Assembly (NCBI RefSeq): GCF_006494655.1
Contig: NZ_VHIM01000003.1
Span: 310,001 to 374,000, forward strand
Source of the DNA: Arthrobacter agilis
GTDB taxonomy: Bacteria > Actinomycetota > Actinomycetes > Actinomycetales > Micrococcaceae
Length of the DNA: 64,000 nt
Reading direction: 5' to 3'
The translations under genes were made by a program, and so were the position numbers. Positions 32,994 through 41,298 of the stretch are shown here, one piece after another. The first letter of the stretch is position 1, and every line of letters begins with the position of its first letter. Under the pieces are notes generated by a model. It was not told the origin of the DNA. It saw only the letters and a program-made list of their open reading frames with translations, and searched no databases.

Positions 32994-34412
32994 AGCAGGG
33001 TGGACCAGCACACCCTGCGGTTCCCGGATCCACCAGAGGCCGGTGTCGCGTTTCTCCTGCCGGGTGGAGAAACGGTAGATGAAGACCCGTGCACGTATGT
33101 AGCGCGGCGGTGCGCCGTCGAACGGGTCGTCCCGCAGAAGTCCCAGGGTCTGAGGATCGGCCTGCAGGAGCTTCACGAGGAGCGGCGTGAACCATCCACG
33201 CTCCGAGCCGAGGGCGAGGAACCACATCATCCAGTCCAGCCGCAGGTGGTAGGGCGCGAACTGGCGCGGCCTCCGGGCCGGGTCACCCGGTTTGCCCTTG
33301 AACCCGTACTCCCGCCACTGCGCCCCGGGGCCCATGTCGTCGAGCGTTCCCTCGATCACCACCTCGTAGCGCACCTTGGTGACGCTGCCGAAGGCACCGT
33401 AGGCATTGCCGAGGTGCCATCGGTTGAAGCCGGCGTTCATGAGTTGGTGCCTGGCGAAGAGATTCAGGAGGGACGGCCAGCTCAGGTAGGCGAGCAGGAG
33501 CATTGCGAGGACGACGACGCCGGTGAACCAGGGAGGGGTCGGCGCGTAGGCGTCTCCCAGCGACAGGGCGGGAACCAGTGCGGAGTAGAAGGAATCGGGG
33601 ACGGCGGCGAAAGCCAGGATGATCGTCAGGACGTTCAGCCAGGCGAAGTTGCCCGAGAGCACGAGCCAGCCCTGCGTGAGGATCATGACGAGGGCTGCGA
33701 AACCTGCAACGGGCTGGGGAGCGAACAGCAACCACGGCACCAGGAGCTGCGTCATGTGGTTCCCGGCGACCTCGACGCGGTGCAGGGGCTTCGGCAGGAG
33801 ATGGAAGAACCTGCTGGCCGGGTTCGGCATCGGCTGGGTCTCGTGGTGGTAGTTCAGCGCGGTGAGATCCCGCCAGGAACGATCGCCCCGCATCTTGATC
33901 ATCCCGGCTCCGAACTCCAGCCGGAAGACGAGCCAGCGGAGCATGAGGAGGACGAGGAAGGGCGGCGCTACCTCGTCCGAGCCGAGGAAGGCGACGATGA
34001 AGCCTGCCTCGAGGAGGAGGCTCTCCCAGCCGAAGCCGTAGAACACCTGCCCCACGTTCACGATCGACGTGTAGAGCCACCAGATGAGGAGGAACGCCAC
34101 GAGCGGAAGCCAGGGTGGCCCCGCCTGCGGTCCGCCGAGTACCAGGGCCGCCGAGACCACCACGCCCGTCCAGCCGACGGCACGCAACCGGCGGTCGGTG
34201 TATCCGCGTCGGAAGAGGGTCGGTCCGGGGCGCCGCCCTGCACGCTCGAGATACTCCGGGACGGGTAACAGCCCCTTCTCCCCGAGCAGTGCGGGAAACT
34301 GGTTCAGGGCGGAAACGAACGCAACGAGGTACACGGCTGCGACCCCGCGCTGCACGATCTGCCGGCCCACCTCGTAGCCCTCGGCCGTCAGGGCCTCGCC
34401 CACCCAGTCCAT
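32970..34412 (-). CDS. Lipase maturation factor family membrane protein
   Basis: 480 residues from ATG 34412. Several hydrophobic helices, with conserved features of LMF1-type proteins: WRDLTALNYHHETQPMPNPASRFFHLLPKPLHRVEV in the centre (quoted here only by its ends WRDLTALNYHHETQ and PLHRVEV), NNAYGAFGSVTKVRYEVVIEG-like GNAYGAFGSVTKVRYE, then APYHLRLDWMMWFLA. Eukaryotic LMF1 folds lipases in the ER. Bacterial relatives are of unknown function. The gene overlaps the convergent 2H phosphoesterase by 24 bp at its 3' end. Confidence 0.88.
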   Translation of the reverse strand: MDWVGEALTAEGYEVGRQIVQRGVAAVYLVAFVSALNQFPALLGEKGLLPVPEYLERAGRRPGPTLFRRGYTDRRLRAVGWTGVVVSAALVLGGPQAGPPWLPLVAFLLIWWLYTSIVNVGQVFYGFGWESLLLEAGFIVAFLGSDEVAPPFLVLLMLRWLVFRLEFGAGMIKMRGDRSWRDLTALNYHHETQPMPNPASRFFHLLPKPLHRVEVAGNHMTQLLVPWLLFAPQPVAGFAALVMILTQGWLVLSGNFAWLNVLTIILAFAAVPDSFYSALVPALSLGDAYAPTPPWFTGVVVLAMLLLAYLSWPSLLNLFARHQLMNAGFNRWHLGNAYGAFGSVTKVRYEVVIEGTLDDMGPGAQWREYGFKGKPGDPARRPRQFAPYHLRLDWMMWFLALGSERGWFTPLLVKLLQADPQTLGLLRDDPFDGAPPRYIRARVFIYRFSTRQEKRDTGLWWIREPQGVLVHPASLRAGAR

Positions 34413-34511
34413 GCTTCCAGCGTCCTGTTGTCCGCGAACCGACGTCAAGGAGGAGCCCGGGAGTATCGGTACGCATCACTGCGGCCCCGGATGGTAGGAC
34501 GGCTGGGCCCG

Positions 34512-35366
34512 TCAGGGGGAGTCGGGGTGCGGGATCTCCACCAACGCCTGGACCGCCGAATGGTCGCTGGCGTGCCTGCCGTCGAGGGTGGAGGTATTGA
34601 CGGCGGCCGAGCGCACCAGCACGTCCGGTGTCGTGAGGATCCAGTCGATGCGGCGACCGCCGTCCACCGGCGGGCTGTACCGCGGGTAGGTGCCGTAGTC
34701 CGGCGTGCGGTGCTCGCCGGCGAGGGTCCAGGCGTCCCCGAGCACTCCCGATTCCATGAATCTCCGGTACGCCGGCGAGGTGCCGGCGTCGGAGTTGAAG
34801 TCGCCCATGACGATCGAGGGCAGCCTCGGGTGGAAGAACCTCACGAGGTCCAGCACTGCGTGCACGCTGCGGAGGCACGCGTTCTCCGATTCGTGGTCGA
34901 AGTGGGTGTTGACGAGGAGGAGCTCCTGCTCCGTGGTGGTATCGCGGAACCGGCCCCACGTGACGATCCGCGGCACGCCGTTGCCCCAGGTCGAGGAGCC
35001 GATGAGTTTCGGGGTGTCGGAGAGCCAGAACTGGTCCCACTCGACGAGCTGGAGGCGCCGTGAGTCGTAGAAGATGGCGGAGTATTCACCCCGGCTGCCG
35101 CCGTCCCGGCCGGAGCCGATCATCCGGTACCTCGCGGGCAGGGCTGCTTCGATGACCACCAGCTGGTGGTGCAGTGCCTCCTGCACGCCGAGGACGGTAG
35201 GCATTTCCCGGCGGACGACGTCCTGCAGGGCCGGTGCGCGGTCGGGCCAGTAGTCGGGGTCGCCGGGCTGCGTCGCCGGCCGGTCGTACCGGATGTTGAA
35301 CGTCATCACGTGGAGGGATGAGCGCCCGCACCTGATGAGCGGGGTCTTTGCTGATGTGCGGGGCAT
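34512..35366 (-). CDS. Endonuclease/exonuclease/phosphatase-family hydrolase
   Basis: 284 residues from ATG 35366, which has AAAGG five bases upstream; a GTG at 35387 is possible. The EEP metal and catalytic residues are in order: FNIRYD, GVQEALHHQ (Mg-binding Glu), VNTHFDHES, MGDFNSD, RRIDWIL and SDHSAV. Phosphodiester or phosphomonoester hydrolysis is inferred; the substrate may be nucleic acid, a phospholipid or sugar phosphate. No signal peptide is seen. Confidence 0.88.
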   Translation of the reverse strand: MPRTSAKTPLIRCGRSSLHVMTFNIRYDRPATQPGDPDYWPDRAPALQDVVRREMPTVLGVQEALHHQLVVIEAALPARYRMIGSGRDGGSRGEYSAIFYDSRRLQLVEWDQFWLSDTPKLIGSSTWGNGVPRIVTWGRFRDTTTEQELLLVNTHFDHESENACLRSVHAVLDLVRFFHPRLPSIVMGDFNSDAGTSPAYRRFMESGVLGDAWTLAGEHRTPDYGTYPRYSPPVDGGRRIDWILTTPDVLVRSAAVNTSTLDGRHASDHSAVQALVEIPHPDSP

Positions 35367-35427
35367 GGCGCCTTTCAGGTGCGGCACGGGGATCGTGGCT
35401 GCTGCCCGGCGCTGCGCCGGAGCAGGA

Positions 35428-36858
35428 TCAGTCCAGGTGGTCCACGAGCTTCGCCGCGATTCCTGTGTAGCTCCCCGGCGTCAGGGCGAGGAGCCTCTGC
35501 TCGGCCTCCGGGCTGAGCCCGAGCCCGCCGACGAACTCGCGCATGCGGGCGGCATCGACCCGATGCCCCCGGGTCAGGTCCTTGAGGCGCTCGTACGGGT
35601 CGTCGAGGCCGGGGACGCCCGCGATGGCCTCGGCGCGCATGACCATCTGCACAGCCTCGCCGAGCACTTCCCAGTTCCCGTCGAGGTCGGCCGCCAGGAC
35701 CGCCTCGGCGACGTCGAGCCGCGCAAGTCCCTTGGCCACGTTCGAGATGGCGAGCAGTGAGTGGCCCAGCGCCACGCCGATGTTGCGCTGGCTCGACGAG
35801 TCTGTCAGGTCCCGCTGCCAGCGGGACGTCACGAGTGTCGAGGCCAGGACGTCGAGCAGCCCGGAGGAGATCTCGAGGTTGGCCTCCGCGTTCTCGAAGC
35901 GGATCGGGTTCACCTTGTGCGGCATGGTCGAGGACCCCGTGGCCCCCGCAACCGGGATCTGCGCGAAGTAGCCGATCGAGATGTAGCTCCACACATCGGT
36001 GCAGAAGTTGTGGAGGATGCGGTTGAAGCGGGCGATGTCCGAGTACAGCTCGGCCTGCCAGTCGTGCGATTCGATCTGCGTGGTCAGCGGGTTCCACGTC
36101 AGGCCGAGTCCTTCGACGAACGACCGCGCGACGTCCTCCCAGTCGGTGCGGGGAGCGGACGCGTAATGCGCGGCGTAGGTGCCGGTGGCGCCGTTGATCT
36201 TGCCGAGGAAATCGGTCGCCTCGATGCGGTCCAGCTGCCGCGTCAGGCGGTGCGCGACGACGGCCATCTCCTTGCCGAGCGTGGTCGGCGTCGCGGGCTG
36301 ACCGTGGGTGCGCGACAGCATCGGGGTATCGCGCGACGAGCGCGCCAGCTCCGCGATGGACCCGACGAGGGCGCGCGCAGCCGGCAGCCAGACGTCGACG
36401 ACGGCGCCCTTGATGCCGAGGGCGTAGGAGAGGTTGTTGATGTCCTCCGAGGTGCAGCCGAAGTGGACGAGGGGCTTCAGGTGTTCGATGCCGATGCCTT
36501 CGAGGCGCCGGCCGATGTAGTACTCCACCGCCTTGACGTCGTGCACGGTCACGGCCTCGATCTCGCCGAGCTCCGCCACCGCGGCGGCATCGAAGGACGT
36601 GACCACCGAGCGGAGCTGCGTTTCCTGGTCCTCGGTGAATGGCTGCGTGCCGGGCAGGACGGCGTGGCGCGTGAGATGGATCAGCCACTCGACCTCGACG
36701 TGCACGCGATCACGATTCAGGGCGGCCTCCGAGAGGAAGTCGATCAGGGGGGCCACGGACTCGCGGTACCGACCGTCCAGGGGACCGAGCGTCAGCGACG
36801 TTCCCTCCCCTCGGGACAGAGCAGCGAATTCAACCCGGGAGAGCGCGGAGTCAGCCAT
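35428..36858 (-). CDS. purB: Adenylosuccinate lyase
   Basis: 476 residues of the fumarase/aspartase superfamily. The signature loop GSSTMPHKVNP (catalytic Ser and Lys) is present, as are SRTHGQPATPTTLGKE (catalytic His) and FGCTSEDINN. It catalyses two steps of purine synthesis: SAICAR to AICAR plus fumarate, and adenylosuccinate to AMP plus fumarate. The long length and sequence RVHVEVEWLIHL are like the E. coli-type PurB rather than the short Bacillus-type. Confidence 0.95.
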   Translation of the reverse strand: MADSALSRVEFAALSRGEGTSLTLGPLDGRYRESVAPLIDFLSEAALNRDRVHVEVEWLIHLTRHAVLPGTQPFTEDQETQLRSVVTSFDAAAVAELGEIEAVTVHDVKAVEYYIGRRLEGIGIEHLKPLVHFGCTSEDINNLSYALGIKGAVVDVWLPAARALVGSIAELARSSRDTPMLSRTHGQPATPTTLGKEMAVVAHRLTRQLDRIEATDFLGKINGATGTYAAHYASAPRTDWEDVARSFVEGLGLTWNPLTTQIESHDWQAELYSDIARFNRILHNFCTDVWSYISIGYFAQIPVAGATGSSTMPHKVNPIRFENAEANLEISSGLLDVLASTLVTSRWQRDLTDSSSQRNIGVALGHSLLAISNVAKGLARLDVAEAVLAADLDGNWEVLGEAVQMVMRAEAIAGVPGLDDPYERLKDLTRGHRVDAARMREFVGGLGLSPEAEQRLLALTPGSYTGIAAKLVDHLD

Positions 36859-36960
36859 GGCTCCATCCTTTCACGGAGCCGACACCCCACCCGACGAAAT
36901 CAAATCCACATAGGCGACCACCGCCCCGGCCCTTCGGCGCCGGACTCCTAGCCTCGATGG

Positions 36961-36990
36961 AGGAACAGGAACAGGAACAGGAACAGGAGG
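36961..36990 (+). repeat. Hexanucleotide repeat that ends in a ribosome binding site
   Basis: Four perfect tandem copies of AGGAAC (36961-36984) followed by AGGAGG (36985-36990), which is both a one-off fifth unit and the Shine-Dalgarno sequence for the ATG at 36996. The repeat is in frame with the downstream gene, so copy number changes would not shift frame, but could change leader length or add weak ribosome sites. Confidence 0.85.
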
Positions 36991-36995
36991 TGGAC

Positions 36996-37319
36996 ATGGA
37001 CGATGGCGCGGAGGCATGGGCGGGTCCGCGAGCAGGGTGTCGGACGGGCGGCCAGGTCGGCGAGGAGATCGATGCGATGGTCGCCGCGCTGGCCTGGCAC
37101 GTGGCGCGGCTGACCGACGTTCAGCGGCATGCACTGTCCGTGACGCTGCTGTCCTGGGAGTCCCCGGCGGGCGCCGCTTTCCGCTCCTACCTCGCGGCAC
37201 GGTGCGCCGACCTGTCGCGCACGATAGACCTGCTCGAATCAGCGGCACGCGATCTCCGGAGCTACGGCCTGCTCGTGCAGGAGGCCGAGGCGACTGTGCG
37301 CGCGGTGGGCCCGCCATGA
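36996..37319 (+). CDS. WXG100-like helical protein
   Basis: 107 residues from ATG 36996, five bases after AGGAGG. An in-frame ATG at 36957 would only add a Glu/Gln run encoded by the hexamer repeat. Two long helices are predicted, connected at SWESPAGAAFRSYL, a turn that resembles the W-x-G turn of WXG100/ESX-type helical hairpins though the Gly is displaced. Heptad-like hydrophobic spacing continues to the end (TIDLLESAARDLRSYGLLVQEAE). Its stop overlaps the start of the next gene by ATGA. It may be a helical partner or targeting subunit for that hydrolase. Confidence 0.7.
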   Translation: MDDGAEAWAGPRAGCRTGGQVGEEIDAMVAALAWHVARLTDVQRHALSVTLLSWESPAGAAFRSYLAARCADLSRTIDLLESAARDLRSYGLLVQEAEATVRAVGPP

Positions 37320-38767
37320 CGGACGATCTGCGGCCCGTGCCGGAGGGCGGGGGAGTGGTGGCACTCCGGGGTGGCGTCGGAGGTGTCCGGTTCCAGTGGG
37401 AGGAGCTTGAGGAAGCCGCTCGTGTCCTCGAAGTCCTCGGCACGGACGTCGGAGCGGTCGCCGTCGCTCTGGGCCTTCTCGACGTCGACCTCGGCGAGCT
37501 TCCTTGGCGGGTCCTGCTGCTGCAGATGCCAGGCGCAGGGGCCGGCCGGCTCTACGAGGTTGCGCGTTCCGAGCTCGAGTCCGCATGGATCTCGGCGAGG
37601 GAGGATGCCGGGGGTCTGCACGCCACGGCGCAACGGCTCCGCGCCGGCTTGCGCGCCTACCACCTCGCCGATGACGCGGCGCGGGCGGCCACGGACGCTG
37701 CCCGAAGCCTGACCGGCGCCGCAGCGGTGGCCGTGGCGCAGGCTGCCGTCGACCGCGGTGCCCTGCCCGTCGGCCCGCTGGACCTGCGGGGACGGGACGC
37801 ATCGGACGTCGTGTTCGACGGGAGCGTCGAGGGCCTCCTGGACCGCGTGGCCGTGATCGAGGCCGAGGGCGGTGGTCATTTCGAGGTGCTGGCCGCGGGG
37901 ACACGAGCGCACCCCGTCTACGTGCTGGTTCTTCCCGGCACACAGGCGGGGCGCACGGACGGAGCGCAGGGCAGCAACCCCTTCGACGTCGCCGGTATCG
38001 CCGAGGCGCTCGCGGAAGACAGCCGCTTCACGGCAGCCGCGGTCGGGGAGGCCCTGGAGCAGGCCGGAGCCGAGCCCGGAAGCCCGCTGATCATCGCGGG
38101 ATACAGCCAGGGCGGACTCCACGCGATGAACCTTGCCGGCGACGAGCGGTTGGGCGGGCAGTACGACGTCCAGCTGGTCGTGACCGCCGGGTCGCCGACA
38201 GGGTGGCACCCGACGGGCAGCGGCGAATATCTGCACCTCGAACACGGCGCGGACGCGGTTCCCGAACTCGACACCACCGTGAATGACGACCACCGGCGTC
38301 GTACCACCGTGACCCTGGATCATGCCGTCCCGCCGCTCGGGCGAACCGCCGACGGCACCTCTGAGCCGTGGGGCCTCGGCCCGCCGCACAAACTGGAGAA
38401 CTACAGGGTCGGTGCCCGGCTCGTGGACACGAGCGATGCCGCATCCCTGGTCCCCGCAGCAGCGCTGCTCGCGACGGCGGGGTCCACCGGTGTGGCGCGC
38501 AGATACGCGTTCACCGCCGTACGGCGCCCCGGCGCAGGAGGGAGCGGCGTCGGCGGGGCGGCGATGCGTCGGGGTAACGTCGGGCCCACGCCGAATCCAC
38601 GTCCCGGTCCGCGTCCTGCTCCCGGTCCGTCCCCGAGCCCGAGTCCCGCTCCCGGCCCGTCCCCGAGCCCGAGTCCCGCTCCCGGCCCGTCCCCGAGCGT
38701 GAATCCCGGGGCGCGCACGGACGCCCCGCGCCCGGGTCTAGGCTATGCGCATGACTTCGATCGATGA
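37316..38767 (+). CDS. Alpha/beta-hydrolase with helical N-terminus and proline-repeat tail
   Basis: 483 residues. Residues 1-170 are helical and alanine-rich, with a WEELEEAARVLEVLGTDV helix like WXG proteins. Residues about 190-390 contain an alpha/beta-hydrolase core with nucleophile elbow GYSQGG (Ser) and HxxG-less strands around VLVLPGT and VVTAGSPTGW; a late His (PHKLENY) could complete a triad. Residues about 430-475 are a Pro/Ser/Gly tail with a 10-residue repeat (PGPSPSPSPA). No signal peptide. Starts with ATGA overlap after the helical partner gene. This may be a substrate of an ESX-like secretion route, but no secretion genes are in the window. Its end overlaps the aminotransferase start. 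Confidence 0.75.
   Translation: MTDDLRPVPEGGGVVALRGGVGGVRFQWEELEEAARVLEVLGTDVGAVAVALGLLDVDLGELPWRVLLLQMPGAGAGRLYEVARSELESAWISAREDAGGLHATAQRLRAGLRAYHLADDAARAATDAARSLTGAAAVAVAQAAVDRGALPVGPLDLRGRDASDVVFDGSVEGLLDRVAVIEAEGGGHFEVLAAGTRAHPVYVLVLPGTQAGRTDGAQGSNPFDVAGIAEALAEDSRFTAAAVGEALEQAGAEPGSPLIIAGYSQGGLHAMNLAGDERLGGQYDVQLVVTAGSPTGWHPTGSGEYLHLEHGADAVPELDTTVNDDHRRRTTVTLDHAVPPLGRTADGTSEPWGLGPPHKLENYRVGARLVDTSDAASLVPAAALLATAGSTGVARRYAFTAVRRPGAGGSGVGGAAMRRGNVGPTPNPRPGPRPAPGPSPSPSPAPGPSPSPSPAPGPSPSVNPGARTDAPRPGLGYAHDFDR
38618..38698 (+). repeat. 30-bp tandem repeat in the hydrolase tail
   Basis: Two and two-thirds copies of a 30-bp unit beginning GCTCCCGG (38618, 38648, 38678), encoding PAPGPSPSPS-type repeats. 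Units differ by at most one base, so the array is recent and could vary in copy number in frame. Confidence 0.85.
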
Positions 38768-39938
38768 CCTTTCCGCAGGGGCGTCCGTGCGCGCCAGGAC
38801 CGACCTCCCAGCAGACCCGTCGGGTGCTCCGGCCACCACTGATGAGGGGCTCCGACCCCGCGGGGTCTTCGGCAAGCTGCCGCGGTACGCAGCGGGGAAG
38901 CCGCCGGTGGTGGTGGAGGGGCTGGAGAGCTTCAAGCTGTCATCGAACGAGAACCCACTCCCGCCACTGCCGGCCGTGCTGGAGGCGATCGCATCCGAGA
39001 CATCGATCAACCGGTACCCCGACCCCATGACGACCGCCCTGCGCACCGAACTGGCAGGGTACCTCGGCGTCCCCGCCACGGATATCGTGACCGGGGCGGG
39101 GAGCCTCGGAGCCCTCAACCAGATCCTCGCGACCTTCGCCGGCCAGAACGATTTCGGGGCGCCGGACGAAGTGGTCTACGCCTGGAGATCCTTCGAGGCC
39201 TATCCGATCAGCGTGGGCCTGGCGGGTGCGGCCGGCGTCCAGGTGCCGGTGCGCGCCGATGGCACCCACGATCTCGACGCCATGGCGGCCGCGATCACCG
39301 AGCGCACGAGGGTGGTGATGCTGTGCACGCCGAACAATCCGACGGGTCCCATCCTCACGCACTCCGAGGTGCTGGAGTTCCTCGCGAAGGTGCCCACGGA
39401 CGTGGTCGTGGTCATCGATGAGGCGTATCAGGAATTCGTGCGACGACCGGACGCGGTCAACGGCATCGGGCTCTACCGGGACTTCGAGAACGTGATCGTG
39501 CTGCGGACGTTCTCGAAGGCCCACGGACTGGCCGGCCTGCGTGTCGGCTACTCCGTCTCGCAGCAGACCCTCACCCAGCATCTGCGGGTCGGTGCGGTGC
39601 CCTTCGCGGTGTCGCAGGTTGCCGAGCATGCAGCCGTCACGTCGCTGCGCCACGTCGGAGAGGTCGAGGCGCGTGTTCAGTCCATCGTCGACGAACGCAC
39701 GCGCGTGGTCGCCGGTCTTCGGGCGCTGGGGTGGACCATCCCGGAGGCGGAGGGGAACTTCGTCTGGCTGGCGCTCGGCGAGCACACGCAGGATTTCGCA
39801 GCGCGGGCTGCAGAGCACGCTCTGTCCGTTCGTGCTTTCGGGTCCGAGGGGGTGCGCGTCTCCATCGGCGAGGAGGAGGCGAACAGTCGCTTCCTCGCGC
39901 TGTGCGGAGAGTACACGCACCGTCCTGCCGCCCGCTGA
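38751..39938 (+). CDS. Histidinol-phosphate/aromatic aminotransferase (HisC/Pat-like)
   Basis: 395 residues of fold-type I class II aminotransferases. Seen are FKLSSNENPLPPLP (substrate/PLP entrance), the TGAGSLGALNQILATFAG region, CTPNNPTG, DEAYQEF and the PLP lysine in TFSKAHGLAGLRVGY. These fit HisC or the paralogous phenylalanine/tyrosine aminotransferase Pat of actinobacteria. No his genes lie nearby, so Pat is the better guess. ATG 38751 was chosen over ATG 38745 two codons earlier, though neither has a strong ribosome site. It overlaps the hydrolase gene by 17 bp. The branched-chain 2-oxoacid dehydrogenase genes follow after a gap of 136 bp. Confidence 0.88.
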   Translation: MTSIDDLSAGASVRARTDLPADPSGAPATTDEGLRPRGVFGKLPRYAAGKPPVVVEGLESFKLSSNENPLPPLPAVLEAIASETSINRYPDPMTTALRTELAGYLGVPATDIVTGAGSLGALNQILATFAGQNDFGAPDEVVYAWRSFEAYPISVGLAGAAGVQVPVRADGTHDLDAMAAAITERTRVVMLCTPNNPTGPILTHSEVLEFLAKVPTDVVVVIDEAYQEFVRRPDAVNGIGLYRDFENVIVLRTFSKAHGLAGLRVGYSVSQQTLTQHLRVGAVPFAVSQVAEHAAVTSLRHVGEVEARVQSIVDERTRVVAGLRALGWTIPEAEGNFVWLALGEHTQDFAARAAEHALSVRAFGSEGVRVSIGEEEANSRFLALCGEYTHRPAAR

Positions 39939-39953
39939 GACTGTCTTAAATAG

Positions 39954-40015
39954 GCGGGGGGCCCCGCGCTGACTAGTCTTGGTCAGTATGTCACCGGAAG
40001 ATATGTGATCCGGTG
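39954..40015. promoter_or_regulatory. Inverted-repeat region upstream of bkd genes
   Basis: Three small inverted repeats occur in succession: GCGGGG/CCCCGC (39954-39967), CTGAC/GTCAG (39969-39986) and CACCGG/CCGGTG (39992-40015). The first may terminate the aminotransferase transcript; the others lie where the bkd promoter and its operator should be. No regulator gene is adjacent. Confidence 0.35.
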
Positions 40016-40074
40016 TATGGGTTTCGACAGACATTCCTCGCGGGGAATGTACAGGGTCGGGTGAGGAGCGAGGG

Positions 40075-41298
40075 ATGAGCGGCAGCCGTTTGCCGGCAGC
40101 GGAGTTCGAGGTCGAGGACGTGGTGCGAACAGCCCAGGCTGCGCATCAGGACGGCTTCAGCCAGCAGGAACCCGAGGGTGGCATGCTGCAGGTCCTTCGT
40201 CCTGACGGTTCGATGGCAGGAGGCCTGACTGCGGAGATCGGCGGTGCGCCGGTCGACTTCTCCCCCTACCTCTCCTCCGATCCCGCCCACCTCCGCTCGC
40301 TGTACCGCGACATGTACCTCATTCGTCGCTTCGACCAGGAGTCCACTGCTCTCCAGCGCCAGGGTCAGCTGGCGCTGTGGGTGCCGCTCGCCGGGCAGGA
40401 GGGAGCGCAGATCGGATCGGGCCGCGCCATGGCGCCCCAGGACTACGCGTTCCCGACGTACCGCGAGCACGGGGTGGCCCTGACCCGGGGCGTGGCGCTG
40501 GCGGACATCCTGCGGCTCTTCAGGGGAGTGACGAACGGTGGCTGGGATCCGCGCGAGCACAACTTCCATCTGTACACCCTCGTACTCGCCGCGCAGTCCC
40601 TCCACGCCGTCGGCTACGCGATGGGGATGCAGCGGGACCAGCTTGCGGACCCCGCCCTCGACCCTGGAGCATCGATCGCCTACTTCGGAGACGGAGCCAG
40701 TTCGGAGGGCGATGTCCATGAGTCGATGGTCTTCGCCGCCTCCTTCGACGCGCCGGTGGTGTTCTTCTGCCAGAACAACCAGTGGGCCATCTCCGTCCCC
40801 GCCACGGTGCAGACCAGGGTTCCCCTGGCCAAGCGTGCCGAGGGCTACGGTTTCCCGGGTGTCCGCGTGGACGGCAACGACGTCGTCGCCGTGGAGGCCG
40901 TGACGCGCTGGGCCCTCGACCACGCCCGGTCCGGTAGGGGCCCCGTGCTCATCGAGGCGTACACCTATCGGATGAGCGCCCACACCACGGCGGATGACCC
41001 CACGAAGTACCGGTTGACCGGCGAGGAGCAGGACTGGCAGCCGCGCGATCCGCTGGTGCGCCTCGAGGCCCACCTGCGGTCTGCGGGAGGCGCGGACGAG
41101 GCCTTCTTCGATGACCTCGCCGCCGAGGCGAAAGTCATGGCCACCGGTCTGCGCGACGCCGTTCTCACGATGACGGCTCCGGATCTCGAGAGCCGGTTCG
41201 CCGCCGTCTATGCCGAGCCGCACGCACTCGTGCAGGAGGAGCTGGGATTCTTCCGGCAGTACGAGGCCGGGTTCGCCGACGAAGGGAAGAATGCCTGA
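40075..41298 (+). CDS. bkdA: Branched-chain 2-oxoacid dehydrogenase E1 alpha
   Basis: 407 residues. The thiamine diphosphate motif begins GDGASSEGD and ends FCQNNQWAIS. RRFDQES, LAGQEGAQIG and TYREHGVALTRG are typical of E1alpha, and SAHTTADDPTKYR is the phosphorylation-loop-like region. It decarboxylates a 2-oxoacid with E1beta. The N-terminal 60 residues are polar and unlike the pyruvate enzyme. ATG with GAGGGATG beside it; the stop overlaps the next ATG by one base. Pyruvate is an alternative substrate, but a heterotetrameric E1 with this pairing in actinobacteria is usually branched-chain. Confidence 0.88.
   Translation: MSGSRLPAAEFEVEDVVRTAQAAHQDGFSQQEPEGGMLQVLRPDGSMAGGLTAEIGGAPVDFSPYLSSDPAHLRSLYRDMYLIRRFDQESTALQRQGQLALWVPLAGQEGAQIGSGRAMAPQDYAFPTYREHGVALTRGVALADILRLFRGVTNGGWDPREHNFHLYTLVLAAQSLHAVGYAMGMQRDQLADPALDPGASIAYFGDGASSEGDVHESMVFAASFDAPVVFFCQNNQWAISVPATVQTRVPLAKRAEGYGFPGVRVDGNDVVAVEAVTRWALDHARSGRGPVLIEAYTYRMSAHTTADDPTKYRLTGEEQDWQPRDPLVRLEAHLRSAGGADEAFFDDLAAEAKVMATGLRDAVLTMTAPDLESRFAAVYAEPHALVQEELGFFRQYEAGFADEGKNA

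Noticed and set aside
36957-36995. Glu/Gln-rich N-terminus on the WXG-like protein
   Set aside because: It is encoded by the hexamer repeat and its start has no ribosome site, while ATG 36996 is preceded by AGGAGG.
38618-38698. CRISPR-like repeat
   Set aside because: Units are contiguous without spacers and lie in a coding sequence, so this is a coding tandem repeat.
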